NCBI GenBank assembly: GCA_937981995.1
Contig: CALJNC010000031.1
Coordinates: 20,630 to 84,629 of the forward strand
Length of the DNA stretch: 64,000 nucleotides
Reading direction: 5' to 3'
From: an uncultured Chitinophagaceae bacterium
GTDB taxonomy: Bacteria; Bacteroidota; Bacteroidia; Chitinophagales; Chitinophagaceae
Shown: positions 1-9,048 of the stretch, piece by piece
Position numbering within the stretch: the stretch's first letter is position 1
Layout: each line of letters starts with the position of its first letter
Notes under the pieces: model-generated
What the model saw: only the letters and a program-made list of their open reading frames with translations
Told to the model about the DNA's origin: nothing
The model's database searches: none
Position numbers and translations under genes: made by a program

Positions 1-1
1 A

Positions 2-448
2 AGACCCAAATGGCCAAACTTTACACCTGAAGATCAAACTTTTGAAATAGGTAAAGCTCAATTAATGAATGAGGGTACGGATGCTACCTTAATTGCTTGT
101 GGGCATATGGTATGGTTATCACTTGAAGCTGCTAGAGAATTAGCTAAAGAGAATATTTCAGTAGAGGTTATTAATATGCATACCATTAAGCCAATTGATG
201 AAGAAGCTATTATTACATCAATAAAAAAGACAAATTGTGTAGTTACAGCTGAGGAGCATCAAATGAATGGTGGCTTAGGAGAAAGTGTAGCACAAGTAGC
301 TCAAAGAAATCATCCTGTGGCACAAGAATTTGTGGCAGTGCAAGATTCATTTGGCGAAAGTGGAAAACCCTTAGAGTTACTTGAAAAATATGGTTTGAGT
401 ACTTCTTCTATTGTAGCAGCCGTAAAAAAGGCTATTTCTCGTAAATAG
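2..448 (+). CDS. Transketolase C-terminal subunit (3' part, truncated by window edge)
   Basis: The reading frame is open from base 2, with no start inside the window, so the N-terminal part lies upstream. The visible protein begins RPKWPNFTPEDQ and carries the GCVVTAEEHQMNGG-type segment and FVAVQDSFGESG. These match the C-terminal domain of the split transketolases common in Bacteroidota, where two genes replace one full-length tkt. The enzyme moves two-carbon ketol units between sugar phosphates in the non-oxidative pentose phosphate pathway, using thiamine diphosphate. The N-terminal, cofactor-binding subunit is expected just upstream; that is inference. A 1-deoxyxylulose-5-phosphate synthase fragment is the main alternative, but the ending fits the split transketolase better. 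Confidence 0.85.
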   Translation, partial: RPKWPNFTPEDQTFEIGKAQLMNEGTDATLIACGHMVWLSLEAARELAKENISVEVINMHTIKPIDEEAIITSIKKTNCVVTAEEHQMNGGLGESVAQVAQRNHPVAQEFVAVQDSFGESGKPLELLEKYGLSTSSIVAAVKKAISRK

Positions 449-456
449 GCTTTTTT
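426..456 (+). terminator. Probable intrinsic terminator overlapping the transketolase stop codon
   Basis: A 12-base arm at 426-437 pairs with 443-454 with one central G-G mismatch, around a five-base loop, and runs into a T tract. The stem includes the last codons and the stop codon of the gene, so the hairpin is built into coding sequence. Called by eye, without a folding calculation. Confidence 0.5.
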
Positions 457-552
457 AACACAAAAGTTAAATCACGTTTTTTTTACATTCTAAGTACTTA
501 ATTTACAGCATTGTAGACTATTTTTGGCGTTCGTATCAATGTTGACTACTTG

Positions 553-1656
553 ATGCGAGCTTTTATATTGTATCTAATGAGAAGAGTACTTATCTTATTG
601 TCTATTTTTTTAATGTTGGGGGGCGTGGCTTCCGCAACCAATCCTGATGTAGGTCATAAAAGAGCAAATACTAGAGTAAATCAATATATTGATGGTGTAT
701 ATAAACAGTTGAGGTACAAGCGTGGTATGAAACGCATGAAACTTGAGACGTTTAGAAGAGCTTATTTTGGTTATCTAAATTTAGTAGAACACGGTAAAGT
801 ACCTAATCAACGTTATTTGACGGTTTGTGATTTTTCTTTATCAAGCAATACAAATAGATTGTGGTTAATTGATACTCGTACGAAGCAAGTTGTGATAAAC
901 ACTTTAGTGGCACATGGTTCACGCACGGGTGAGGAGTATGCACGTTATTTTTCTAATATTCCTGAATCGCATCAAAGTAGTCTTGGTTTTTATGTAACAA
1001 GAAATTCTTATTCTGGTAAAAACGGTTACTCCATGCGAATGGATGGCGTAGACGGCCGATTTAATAATAAGGCATTGAGTAGGGATGTAGTGATGCATGG
1101 AGCTGATTATGTGAGTAATGCGTATGCAAGAGCTAATAAAAGAATAGGCCGCAGTTGGGGTTGTCCTTCTGTAGCTCGTAATATGGCAGCACCTATTATT
1201 GATCGTATTAAAAATGGTTCTGTATTATTTATTTACCACCCCTCCAAAAATTACATACGTACCTCTTATTGGTTAAATAATAGGGTGGGGCGTTTGCCAA
1301 GAAATGCTTCAAAAGTAATTGCTCAAAACTCGCCTAAAGTGGCTCCTGTAAAAAGAGCAAAAACCGCAACCGAAACAAAGAGCGTAAAGCCTTTAGAGGT
1401 TGAAGTAAAACCAGAACCTAAAGTGGAGGAGGTAAAGCCACTAGCTACTATAGTCGAATACAAGGACCCGGAGGTTCTTCAAAAAGCTAAAAGCCAAGAA
1501 AACGTAACTGTAAAGACGATTGTTATACCAGCTGGTAAAATTACACCTGCCATGAGAGCAAAGACGGTAAAGAAAACTAAAACCGTGCGTAAGGTGAGTA
1601 AAATCACAATTATGAACGGTAAAGGTGATAAAGACAAGAAAGCAGTAACTAAATAA
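553..1656 (+). CDS. Exported L,D-transpeptidase catalytic domain protein (YkuD_2-like) with basic tail
   Basis: A hydrophobic N-terminal signal segment (about residues 10-28, ending near GVASA) implies export. The middle carries the L,D-transpeptidase signature: a histidine in VMHGADYV and the nucleophile cysteine in RSWGCPSV near residue 204. Family members cross-link peptidoglycan stems or attach proteins to them through an active-site cysteine. The closest match is the YkuD_2-type murein L,D-transpeptidase family of Gram-negative bacteria. From about residue 230 the protein becomes a low-complexity tail rich in Lys, Val, Pro and Glu, possibly a flexible wall-binding extension. An in-frame TTG lies at 550 and another ATG at 577; the ATG at 553 is chosen. 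A second, unrelated L,D-transpeptidase lies at 9663. Confidence 0.75.
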   Translation: MRAFILYLMRRVLILLSIFLMLGGVASATNPDVGHKRANTRVNQYIDGVYKQLRYKRGMKRMKLETFRRAYFGYLNLVEHGKVPNQRYLTVCDFSLSSNTNRLWLIDTRTKQVVINTLVAHGSRTGEEYARYFSNIPESHQSSLGFYVTRNSYSGKNGYSMRMDGVDGRFNNKALSRDVVMHGADYVSNAYARANKRIGRSWGCPSVARNMAAPIIDRIKNGSVLFIYHPSKNYIRTSYWLNNRVGRLPRNASKVIAQNSPKVAPVKRAKTATETKSVKPLEVEVKPEPKVEEVKPLATIVEYKDPEVLQKAKSQENVTVKTIVIPAGKITPAMRAKTVKKTKTVRKVSKITIMNGKGDKDKKAVTK

Positions 1657-1693
1657 GTTTTGTCCTTACTTTTAGGCTCAAATTAACTGGAGC

Positions 1694-2938
1694 TTGGAGG
1701 TCGTACTTATAATCATTTATTTTATTTTAATTTGTTGGGGGTTTAAAGCTATTCGCCTTGATAAAAAGGTAGATCTAAGTTTTCAAACCTTGGTTATTCT
1801 ATTTGGTATAAAGGTTTTATGCGGTTGTCTTAATTTGTATTTTCATAATTCTGAGTACCTAACAAATGATGCGCATACGTATTTTACCTCGGCAGTTACT
1901 ATGCTCAATGACTTTCCTAATCAGCCAGCATATTATTTAAAAGATTGGTTTTTTAATTGGGGAGATATTTTCTCACACCTCAATTTTCTTGATAGTGCAA
2001 ATGCAACCTATTGGTCAGATATTGGTCGCTTGATTCATCAGCGATTTATGGTACTAAGTACTGTATTATCTTTTCGGCATGAATATGTAAATGTTGTTTT
2101 TTATAATCTATTCTTCTTTATTGGTTTATTGGGTTTATATAAAACCTTTTTGCATTTCAAACCAAAGCAAAAAAATATTTTTATCGCGTTAATTTTTATT
2201 CTTCCTTCTGTTGCTTTTTGGTGCAGTGGTATACATAAAGATGGTTTTATACTTAGTGCATTTGGTATGGTAAGCTGGTATACTATTAAAGTTTTTCAAT
2301 CACGTAATTGGAAGAATGTATTACTCTTAATCTTTCTTTTGTTCTTGCTGTTAGCGTTGCGCTATTTTTATTTTCTAATATTTTTGCCATTATTTATAGT
2401 GCATCTTGTAGTAAGGAATAAATCCAAACCTTATCTGTACTATACAGCATTGGTAGGCGTTGGAGTCATGTTTTTCTTGTTTAGTAATCAATTGTCGCCT
2501 AAGCTAGATTTTATGAAGATGGTGGTAAATAGACAACAGGAATTTTTGCGTGGGAAAGGATATTCAGATTTGAAAACTCCTGTATTGGAAAACAATGCTG
2601 TATCTTTTATTAAAAATATTCCAACAGCTTTGGAGCATATTTTTATTGAGCCGATACCAAGTTGGAGAGCTAGTAATAAGTATGGAGTTACGGCTTTTGA
2701 TAGTGGGGTGGTTTTAATTTTATTACTAGTAGCTTTTATAAAAATTAAACGAAAGTATTTATCCAATAGTTTTACTTGGGTTGTACTTTTTTATAGCCTG
2801 CTCTGCCTATTGTTTATTGGGTATACCATTCCTAATTTGGGAGCATTGGTACGTTATGAAAGTCCGTTTATTTGTTTGTTGTTGTTAGCGCTTTTTTCCT
2901 TTGGGAATGCTATTTTATTTGAGAAGACTAAACTCTAA
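1694..2938 (+). CDS. Polytopic inner-membrane protein of unknown function
   Basis: The 414-residue protein has roughly ten hydrophobic segments along its whole length and no soluble domain, so it should sit in the inner membrane. Short conserved-looking pieces include a TNDAHTYF stretch in the first periplasmic loop and SGIHKDGF after a membrane segment. Such layouts occur in polysaccharide polymerases and GT-C-type glycosyltransferases, and the neighbouring GT2 gene makes a cell-surface glycan role plausible, but I do not recognise the family. The start is TTG at 1694; no nearby ATG fits the first membrane segment. The 3' end overlaps the convergent GT2 gene by 11 bases. Confidence 0.6.
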   Translation: MEVVLIIIYFILICWGFKAIRLDKKVDLSFQTLVILFGIKVLCGCLNLYFHNSEYLTNDAHTYFTSAVTMLNDFPNQPAYYLKDWFFNWGDIFSHLNFLDSANATYWSDIGRLIHQRFMVLSTVLSFRHEYVNVVFYNLFFFIGLLGLYKTFLHFKPKQKNIFIALIFILPSVAFWCSGIHKDGFILSAFGMVSWYTIKVFQSRNWKNVLLLIFLLFLLLALRYFYFLIFLPLFIVHLVVRNKSKPYLYYTALVGVGVMFFLFSNQLSPKLDFMKMVVNRQQEFLRGKGYSDLKTPVLENNAVSFIKNIPTALEHIFIEPIPSWRASNKYGVTAFDSGVVLILLLVAFIKIKRKYLSNSFTWVVLFYSLLCLLFIGYTIPNLGALVRYESPFICLLLLALFSFGNAILFEKTKL

Positions 2939-3662
2939 ATAAGCCATACTTCAAAATGCAATAGATTGCTCTGAAACCATCTTTCCAACCAATTTTTTTG
3001 CCTTCCTCATAAGTGCGTCCGTAGTAGGAGATGCCTACTTCATAAATTCTTATACCTTCTAGTCTAGAAATTTTAGCCGTTACCTCTGGCTCAAAACCAA
3101 ATCGGTTTTCTTTTAGGGTTAAGGATTGAATGTCTTTTGTTTTAAACATCTTGTAACAGGTTTCCATATCTGTAAGATTTAGATTGGTAAACATATTAGA
3201 CAGTCTCGTTAAAAATCGATTACCTATACTATGCCAGAAGAATAATATTCTGTGTGGTTTACCGCCTATAAATCTTGATCCGTAAACCATATCAGCATTA
3301 TCTTCTACAATTGGACGTAGAAGTAAATTGTATTCTCTAGGGTCATACTCAAGATCAGCGTCTTGAATAATAAGTAAATCACCCGTAGCAGATGCAATGC
3401 CTGTGTGCAAAGCAGCCCCTTTTCCTTTATTTACTTCGTGCTTTTTGTATTGGATATTTAATTCAGGATTCGCTTTTTGATATGCAAGAATCGCTTCCTC
3501 CGTTTCGTCAGTTGAAAAATCATTTACAATAATTAACTCCTTTTCAATATTATTAATAAGCTCCGCATCGCGTACTTTATCCAATATCAAATGGATGGTT
3601 CGCTCCTCATTATATGCTGGTATTACGATGCTTAATTTCAAGTGTAAAAGTTTATAAGACAA
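2928..3662 (-). CDS. Family 2 glycosyltransferase, dolichyl-phosphate mannose synthase-like
   Basis: The N-terminus [12 protein letters not shown], the DFSTDET segment and the DAD metal/nucleotide motif at residues 101-103 define a GT-A fold family 2 glycosyltransferase of the DPM1/DPG-synthase type. [10 protein letters not shown] and YGSRF are also typical of this subgroup. It probably transfers a sugar from a nucleotide donor to a polyprenyl phosphate or a similar acceptor at the inner face of the membrane. There is no C-terminal membrane domain, so it resembles the soluble single-domain form. The longest start is TTG at 3662; a TTG seven codons later (3641) would give the common [13 protein letters not shown] start. 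It converges on the preceding membrane protein with overlapping stops. Acceptor and sugar are unknown. Confidence 0.85.
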   Translation of the reverse strand: MSYKLLHLKLSIVIPAYNEERTIHLILDKVRDAELINNIEKELIIVNDFSTDETEEAILAYQKANPELNIQYKKHEVNKGKGAALHTGIASATGDLLIIQDADLEYDPREYNLLLRPIVEDNADMVYGSRFIGGKPHRILFFWHSIGNRFLTRLSNMFTNLNLTDMETCYKMFKTKDIQSLTLKENRFGFEPEVTAKISRLEGIRIYEVGISYYGRTYEEGKKIGWKDGFRAIYCILKYGLFRV

Positions 3663-3821
3663 GTGCGAATATAATACTTCGAATCACTTTATTTTGTAGC
3701 CGTTCGGTCAAATTTGATAATAAACTTTTTACAATGATATCATCTGCACATAAAGCACCAATATTAGCAGATCGTTGGCACAAGATTATTAATAATAAGA
3801 CTACATTGAAGCCTTTAAACC

Positions 3822-5891
3822 ATGTCTGATTTTAATCAAAGAAGAAGTATTGTAATGCAAACACTCGTTATGTTGGTGGGTGTTATTATTATCCTTCGAT
3901 TATTATTTTTGCAGGTTTTTCCTAATGATTTTAAAATTGCCTCAGAAAATCAAGCGGTTAAAAGAAAAATAGTACAGCCTTCTAGAGGATTACTTATTGA
4001 TAGAAACAATAAAACCATATTGAAAAACAATATGTATTATGATATACGTTTTCAGCCTAAAAAGTTGAAAAGTAATTTTGATACAGTGCGTTTTTGCAGA
4101 ATGCTAAACATAGATCAACAGCACTTTGACACACTAACCTATCAAAAAATTATGTTGAATGGTTGGAACCGAACCATTACGCTATTTAAAAATTTACCTC
4201 CTGAAGGGGTGGCTCGTTTACAAGAGAGTATGAGCGACTTTCCTGGTATTGAATTAAAAGAAAACCCACAACGAATTTATCCTTATAAAGTAGGAGCACC
4301 CTTTATTGGTTATATAAACGAGGTAAGCAAGGAGATGTTGGAACGCGAAAAATATAAGGACTATAGAAGGGGAGATGTAGCGGGAATAACAGGACTAGAA
4401 AATTACTATGAAAAAGAGCTTCGGGGTATCCCTGGTGTGCAATTTTTGCTTCAAGATGTTAGACAACGCGTAGTAGGCTCCTATAAAAATGGAGCTAATG
4501 ACTCTTTGGCAACTGCCGGAAAAAATTTAAAACTATACCTAGATATAGAATTACAAAAACTAACGGAAGGTATGATGGCTAATAAGCTCGGGAGCGCCAT
4601 TGCTATTGAACCTGAAACAGGAGGCATATTGGCTTTTGTAAGTAGCCCAACTTACGATCCTAACTTGCTTACAGGAAATGATAAAAGTGCAAACTTTAAA
4701 AAAATATTAGCGGATGCTACCAAGCTAACTTTTAATAGAGGTGTTTCGGCTAAATATCCTCCGGGCTCAACTTTTAAGCCTGTTACGGCATTGGTTGGGC
4801 TTGATATGGGGGTTATCTCTTCAAGTTATGGTTACCCATGTGGCGGCGGCTATTATGCTTGTGGTAAAAAAATAGGTTGTACGCACTATGGCGGTGGGCA
4901 TGCTGCTAACTTAACTCGGGCAATTGCAAATTCTTGTAATGCCTACTTCTGCCATGTATTTAGGTTATGTGTTGATTCGCCAAATAATAAAAATGTAAGA
5001 GTAGGATTAAAACGATGGCGCAATTATATGAGCGATTTTGGATTGGGACATCCTATAGGAATAGACATACCAGCGGAGCGCGGGGGCAATATTCCTACAG
5101 TCGATTATTTTGATAGAATGTACGCTAGTAATTGGAACTCTTGTAACATGTCTATTTTGGGAATGGGACAGGGTGAGTTAGAACTTACGCCCTTACAAAT
5201 GGCAAACTCCATGTGCATTATTGCCAACCGTGGTTTTTATAGAGTTCCTCATTTTGTAAAAGCAATAGGTAATGATTCTACACATAAAAAGCTGCAACCT
5301 TTCTTGGAGAAAAAAGTGGTTGCAAAAATAAATCCCAATGATTTTGAAGCGGTTATATCAGGAATGCGTGGTGTAATTGAATATGGTACGGCCCGCGGAG
5401 CTCGTATACGAGGTATTGAAGTATGTGGTAAAACGGGTACTGTAGAAAACTATACGCGCCTAAATGGTAAGAAAATAAAACAGAAAAACCACTCAGTATT
5501 TGTTGCATTTGCACCAAAAGATAATCCTAAGATTGCTGTAGCAGTAATAGTAGAAAACTCAGGCTATGGATCCCAATGGGCAGGGCCAATAGCTAGTTTA
5601 ATGATGGAGCGCTACCTAAATGATACAATTAAAGGAGGCAGAAGGTATTTAGTAAATCGAATGAAACGGGCAAGAATTATTCCTCGTATAACTTATATTA
5701 AAGATTCAATTGAAAAGAATGCGCGCCGCATAAAATATCAGAAATGGTTAGATAGTGTAAAAAGCGGGAAGAAACCAACAGTAGAAGAACAACGCAAGCC
5801 AAACCCTGATGCTAAGAATAAAAAGTCTTGGTGGAAGGTATGGGCAGTTGTAGAACCAAAAAATAAATTAAGTGAGTACTATAAATCCTAA
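3822..5891 (+). CDS. mrdA: Penicillin-binding protein 2, elongasome transpeptidase
   Basis: A class B penicillin-binding protein of 689 residues. It has an N-terminal membrane anchor (about residues 12-32), a PBP dimerisation domain, and a transpeptidase domain with all three catalytic motifs in place: SxxK at Ser316-Lys319 (GSTFK), SxN at Ser371-Asn373 (SCN) and KTG at 537-539. It cross-links new peptidoglycan in the periplasm during lateral wall growth and works with the RodA polymerase, whose gene follows with a 20-base overlap. The last 60 or so residues are basic and Trp-containing, an extension beyond the usual domain end. The mreB/mreC/mreD genes that often precede this pair are not in the window. 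Confidence 0.95.
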   Translation: MSDFNQRRSIVMQTLVMLVGVIIILRLLFLQVFPNDFKIASENQAVKRKIVQPSRGLLIDRNNKTILKNNMYYDIRFQPKKLKSNFDTVRFCRMLNIDQQHFDTLTYQKIMLNGWNRTITLFKNLPPEGVARLQESMSDFPGIELKENPQRIYPYKVGAPFIGYINEVSKEMLEREKYKDYRRGDVAGITGLENYYEKELRGIPGVQFLLQDVRQRVVGSYKNGANDSLATAGKNLKLYLDIELQKLTEGMMANKLGSAIAIEPETGGILAFVSSPTYDPNLLTGNDKSANFKKILADATKLTFNRGVSAKYPPGSTFKPVTALVGLDMGVISSSYGYPCGGGYYACGKKIGCTHYGGGHAANLTRAIANSCNAYFCHVFRLCVDSPNNKNVRVGLKRWRNYMSDFGLGHPIGIDIPAERGGNIPTVDYFDRMYASNWNSCNMSILGMGQGELELTPLQMANSMCIIANRGFYRVPHFVKAIGNDSTHKKLQPFLEKKVVAKINPNDFEAVISGMRGVIEYGTARGARIRGIEVCGKTGTVENYTRLNGKKIKQKNHSVFVAFAPKDNPKIAVAVIVENSGYGSQWAGPIASLMMERYLNDTIKGGRRYLVNRMKRARIIPRITYIKDSIEKNARRIKYQKWLDSVKSGKKPTVEEQRKPNPDAKNKKSWWKVWAVVEPKNKLSEYYKS

Positions 5892-7188
5892 AACATATCT
5901 CAAAAAGATTGACGGAGTGTTGATACTTCTTTACTTGCTATTAGTTGCTATTGGCTTTATTAGTATTTATGCTGTAGAGCATACTAGTCAAAGTCAAGGA
6001 TTTTTTCAAATGGATCGTAGTTATATGCGTCAATTGATTTTCTTGTGTATTGGAATGCTTATTTCTGTAGTTATACTTTTTACAGATAGTAAAACCTTTC
6101 CTAACCTGGCATTTCTATCATACGGGGTTGGTATCTTTTTACTTTTAATAACCTTGGTTTTAGGTCGTGAGGTAAATGGGTCTAGTTCCTTTTTGGTGGT
6201 GGGTCCTATACAAATTCAGCCTGCTGAGATGGTTAAGTTTTTTACAGCTTTGGTTTTAGCCAAATTCCTTTCATCTGTAGAAACAAATTATCTTGATAAA
6301 CGAAACCGTTATATCGCTATGGGTTTAGCCTTATTTCCTGCTGTAATTATTTTATTGCAAAAAGAAACAGGAGTAGCCTTAGTTTATTTCTCTTTCTTCT
6401 TAGCCATGTATCGCGAAGGATTACCTAATTGGATTTTGCTTTTGGGCTTTGGCCTTATTTTCCTAACGGTTGCTACGCTACTTATGTCACAAATGGTCTT
6501 TGCTATTCTCATAGCGGTTGTCGCTCTATTTGTGATTTTTTCTAATAGAAAAAAAATAAAGAAGAAGAAAAGTTATTTGTTTAATACAATAGGAATTGCT
6601 GTCGTAGCCTTGATATTTTCTCAGGTATTAGTACCATTTACTTTTACTAAAGTTTTAAAAGCCTATCAAGTTGAAAGGATATATACTATGATAGGCCAAG
6701 AGGTACCTGAAGTATACTCGCAAGGTAAGGATAACGGCATAGAAAGTGCGGCAGAATACAATGTACGACAATCAAAAATTGCGATAGCCTCCGGTGGTTT
6801 TTTAGGGAAAGGATTTTTAAATGGTGAACAAACTAAAAATGATTGGGTTCCCGAGCAGCGCACTGATTTTATATTTTGTAGTGTGGCGGAGCAATTTGGT
6901 TTTTTAGGGTCCATGATATTAGTCATTCTTTATATGGCATTAATCTTGCGGATTTCTTTTATAGCTGAGCGCCAACGCTCTAAGTTTAGTAGAGTATTTG
7001 CTTACGGCTTAGCTGGGATTTTATTTTTTCATGTATTGATAAATCTAGGAATGACGATAGGAATTGCACCCGTGATTGGCATCCCGTTGCCATTAGTTAG
7101 TTATGGTGGTACAAGTTTGCTCACGTTTACCATAATGATTTTTGTATTAATCAGGTTAGATGCTGATCGCAGTATGATTTTAAGATAA
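5872..7188 (+). CDS. rodA: RodA, SEDS-family peptidoglycan glycosyltransferase
   Basis: A polytopic SEDS protein of 438 residues. Diagnostic pieces are GREVNGSSSFL, QPAEMVKF, VPEQRTDFIF and the C-terminal PLPLVSYGGTS. RodA polymerises lipid II into glycan strands for rod-shaped elongation, in partnership with penicillin-binding protein 2. The start is GTG at 5872, inside the end of mrdA (20-base overlap), so the two are translationally linked. An extended loop follows the middle membrane segments (about residues 280-310). The next gene follows after five bases, so all three may be one transcription unit. Confidence 0.95.
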   Translation: MSTINPKTYLKKIDGVLILLYLLLVAIGFISIYAVEHTSQSQGFFQMDRSYMRQLIFLCIGMLISVVILFTDSKTFPNLAFLSYGVGIFLLLITLVLGREVNGSSSFLVVGPIQIQPAEMVKFFTALVLAKFLSSVETNYLDKRNRYIAMGLALFPAVIILLQKETGVALVYFSFFLAMYREGLPNWILLLGFGLIFLTVATLLMSQMVFAILIAVVALFVIFSNRKKIKKKKSYLFNTIGIAVVALIFSQVLVPFTFTKVLKAYQVERIYTMIGQEVPEVYSQGKDNGIESAAEYNVRQSKIAIASGGFLGKGFLNGEQTKNDWVPEQRTDFIFCSVAEQFGFLGSMILVILYMALILRISFIAERQRSKFSRVFAYGLAGILFFHVLINLGMTIGIAPVIGIPLPLVSYGGTSLLTFTIMIFVLIRLDADRSMILR

Positions 7189-7193
7189 GTAAT

Positions 7194-7943
7194 ATGGTAG
7201 GAGCAGAAATTTTCCCCTTGAATGAAGGATACTATACAATTGGGTTTGATAAAATATTTTATCCGTTTGATATAGATAAGGATATTTTAGAGGAACGTAG
7301 TAGAGGGTCTTTATTAGTTGAAATTCAACCATTTCTTATCATTACAACTGATAAAAATATTTTATTGGATGCCGGACTAGGGTTTGATAATCCTGATACC
7401 GGAAATTTAAAAATTATTGATAATCTTACAAAGCATGGCTTAGAAGCTGATGATATTACAGATGTAGTAATGTCTCACTTGCATAAAGATCATGCAGGAG
7501 GTTTTTTTTATAAGAAAGAAGGAAACTTAGAACTGACTTTTAAAAAAGCTGTTTATCATATAAATAGTAACGAGTATAATTTTGCATCAGATACAAAAAA
7601 TAGCTTGTCATATAATACAGAGGAGATTAAACTGCTGCAAGAAAGAGCGACTATTTCGTGGTTTGAAGGAGGTAAGATTTTTGACTTTATAGATTATGAA
7701 GAAGATGGCGGCCATTGTCCGCATCATACCTCTATGCTTATACATACATTAAAAGGAAAATACTTTTTTGGTGGCGATGTAGCCCCACAGCTAAAGCAAT
7801 TAAAGTTTAGGTATATCGCCAAGTATGATTTTGACGGGAAGCGAAGTTTGGAACTAAGGCAAGAATATGCTGCAAAGGGTAAAGAAGAAGATTGGACATT
7901 TTTGTTTTACCATGATGTAAAACTTCCTATGTCAAAACTTTAA
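7194..7943 (+). CDS. Metallo-beta-lactamase-fold hydrolase
   Basis: A 249-residue protein with the metal-binding HxHxDH motif at His95-His100 (HLHKDH), followed by later ligands in GGHCPHHTS and GGDVAP. This places it in the metallo-beta-lactamase superfamily, whose members hydrolyse thioesters, lactones, phosphodiesters or lactams using one or two zinc or iron ions. There is no signal peptide, so it is probably cytoplasmic. It starts five bases after rodA and is likely co-transcribed with the elongasome genes, but nothing in the sequence ties it to wall synthesis. The substrate cannot be named. It converges on the Spy-like gene, with one stop directly against the other. Confidence 0.8.
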   Translation: MVGAEIFPLNEGYYTIGFDKIFYPFDIDKDILEERSRGSLLVEIQPFLIITTDKNILLDAGLGFDNPDTGNLKIIDNLTKHGLEADDITDVVMSHLHKDHAGGFFYKKEGNLELTFKKAVYHINSNEYNFASDTKNSLSYNTEEIKLLQERATISWFEGGKIFDFIDYEEDGGHCPHHTSMLIHTLKGKYFFGGDVAPQLKQLKFRYIAKYDFDGKRSLELRQEYAAKGKEEDWTFLFYHDVKLPMSKL

Positions 7944-8375
7944 TTATTTGCGGCGTTGAACTCTTTTTAGCAATAGTTTCTTGAACTGTCTTTCTGAGCG
8001 TTTTAAATCGGTAAGCTGTACGGGTGTCAATACTTTAGCAAATCGATTAATGTATTTCTTTCGTAACTGCAGAAATTCTTTTTCGCGTTCCATACGATGC
8101 TCAACATCTTGCATGCTTAAATTTTGCTCACGATATTGCTGTTTGTATTTTCTAAACAAACGTTGCTTGGAATGATCAAATTCATTATAAATAGGCCAGA
8201 AATCTTGAGCTGTTTTATTAGAAAGGTTAAGCTTTTTTGTAAGAAATGCAATTTTTAGGTTTTCAATTTTATCGTGCTTACTACCAGTGCCTTGGGCAAA
8301 AGCTGAGAAGCTAAATAAAGTTATTAAAACAACACTTACTATTTTCTTAAAGTACATATTCGAATATTTCTTCAT
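7944..8375 (-). CDS. Small exported, helix-rich basic protein (Spy/CpxP-like layout)
   Basis: A 143-residue protein with a signal peptide ending near SAFAQG, followed by a highly charged, probably all-helical region with LTKKLNLS and LTPVQLTDLKR segments. The two LT-containing helices and the arginine-rich ends resemble the layout of periplasmic Spy/CpxP chaperones and of the Bacteroidota proteins often encoded next to ECF sigma factors. It is the third gene of the sigma/anti-sigma module and overlaps the end of the anti-sigma gene. An internal ATG at 8357 would shorten the overlap and still keep the signal peptide. The periplasmic stress-sensing or chaperone role is inference. Confidence 0.6.
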   Translation of the reverse strand: MKKYSNMYFKKIVSVVLITLFSFSAFAQGTGSKHDKIENLKIAFLTKKLNLSNKTAQDFWPIYNEFDHSKQRLFRKYKQQYREQNLSMQDVEHRMEREKEFLQLRKKYINRFAKVLTPVQLTDLKRSERQFKKLLLKRVQRRK

Positions 8376-9018
8376 TACTTAGATTTTCAGTTTCTTGTAA
8401 AATCTCTTCTTCTAAGGTTTGCATTGATTGTGTAGTCACCTGCGGGTTTTCAAGCATCTCATATGCATCAAAATCGTACTCATGCTGATCAATATATTCA
8501 TCTATCATTTCAATAGAAACATTAGATAATTCATTTTCAATATCTATAGCCGCGCTATCTGTATTTACGAAGAATAAACCTGCGCTTAAAATCAAAGCCA
8601 TGCTAGCAGCTAAAGCCCAGTTTTTTCGTTTATTGCTTCTTGTAACGGTTAATGGACTAGTTTGTGTCTCAGTATTTTCTGATTCAATTTTAGCCAGGAT
8701 ATCTAACTTAGATTGCTCAAAATAACCTGCTGGTACGTTTTGAGGCATCTCCTTAGACATTGCTTTTTCAAATTCTAAAACATCTACTTGTTCAAGCATT
8801 TCAGATTTGAAATCCTCAAAATAGCTATTAGGCACTTCTTGGGGCATATTTTTGGGTAGATTTTCAACAAAATCAATTGCTTTAATCAATTCCAAGGTAT
8901 CCTTTTTAAAAGTATCAAAATAGCCAGTAGGGGCACTCAAAGGCATGTCAGGCTTATGTTCCAGCGGAACGCCTAACTCTTTGAGTTCATTATTTATATT
9001 TTGGTGCTTATTTTTCAC
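8347..9018 (-). CDS. Single-pass membrane protein with three PxxYF repeats, putative anti-sigma factor
   Basis: A 223-residue protein with no N-terminal signal. A single membrane segment (about residues 133-150, WALAASMALILSAG) divides a cytoplasmic N-terminal part from an acidic C-terminal part. The N-terminal part holds three copies of a short motif, P-x-x-Y-F-x-x-x-K with a downstream Leu-x-x-Ile/Val, at roughly 35-residue spacing: APTGYFDTFK, VPNSYFEDFK and VPAGYFEQSK. Its position 30 bases after an ECF sigma factor gene, and its single-pass topology, are those of an anti-sigma factor. No zinc-type HxxxCxxC motif is visible. Sigma binding by the repeats is inference. Confidence 0.6.
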   Translation of the reverse strand: MKNKHQNINNELKELGVPLEHKPDMPLSAPTGYFDTFKKDTLELIKAIDFVENLPKNMPQEVPNSYFEDFKSEMLEQVDVLEFEKAMSKEMPQNVPAGYFEQSKLDILAKIESENTETQTSPLTVTRSNKRKNWALAASMALILSAGLFFVNTDSAAIDIENELSNVSIEMIDEYIDQHEYDFDAYEMLENPQVTTQSMQTLEEEILQETENLSNEEIFEYVL

Positions 9019-9048
9019 GTATTGTAGACTTTATTTTGGCTCGAAAGT

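Noticed and set aside
3614..3829. Plus-strand reading frame of 71 codons ahead of mrdA, ending just inside it
   Set aside because: It overlaps the GT2 gene antisense at its start, has no domain-like sequence, and its composition looks like non-coding DNA. A shorter 31-codon version from 3734 is equally unsupported.
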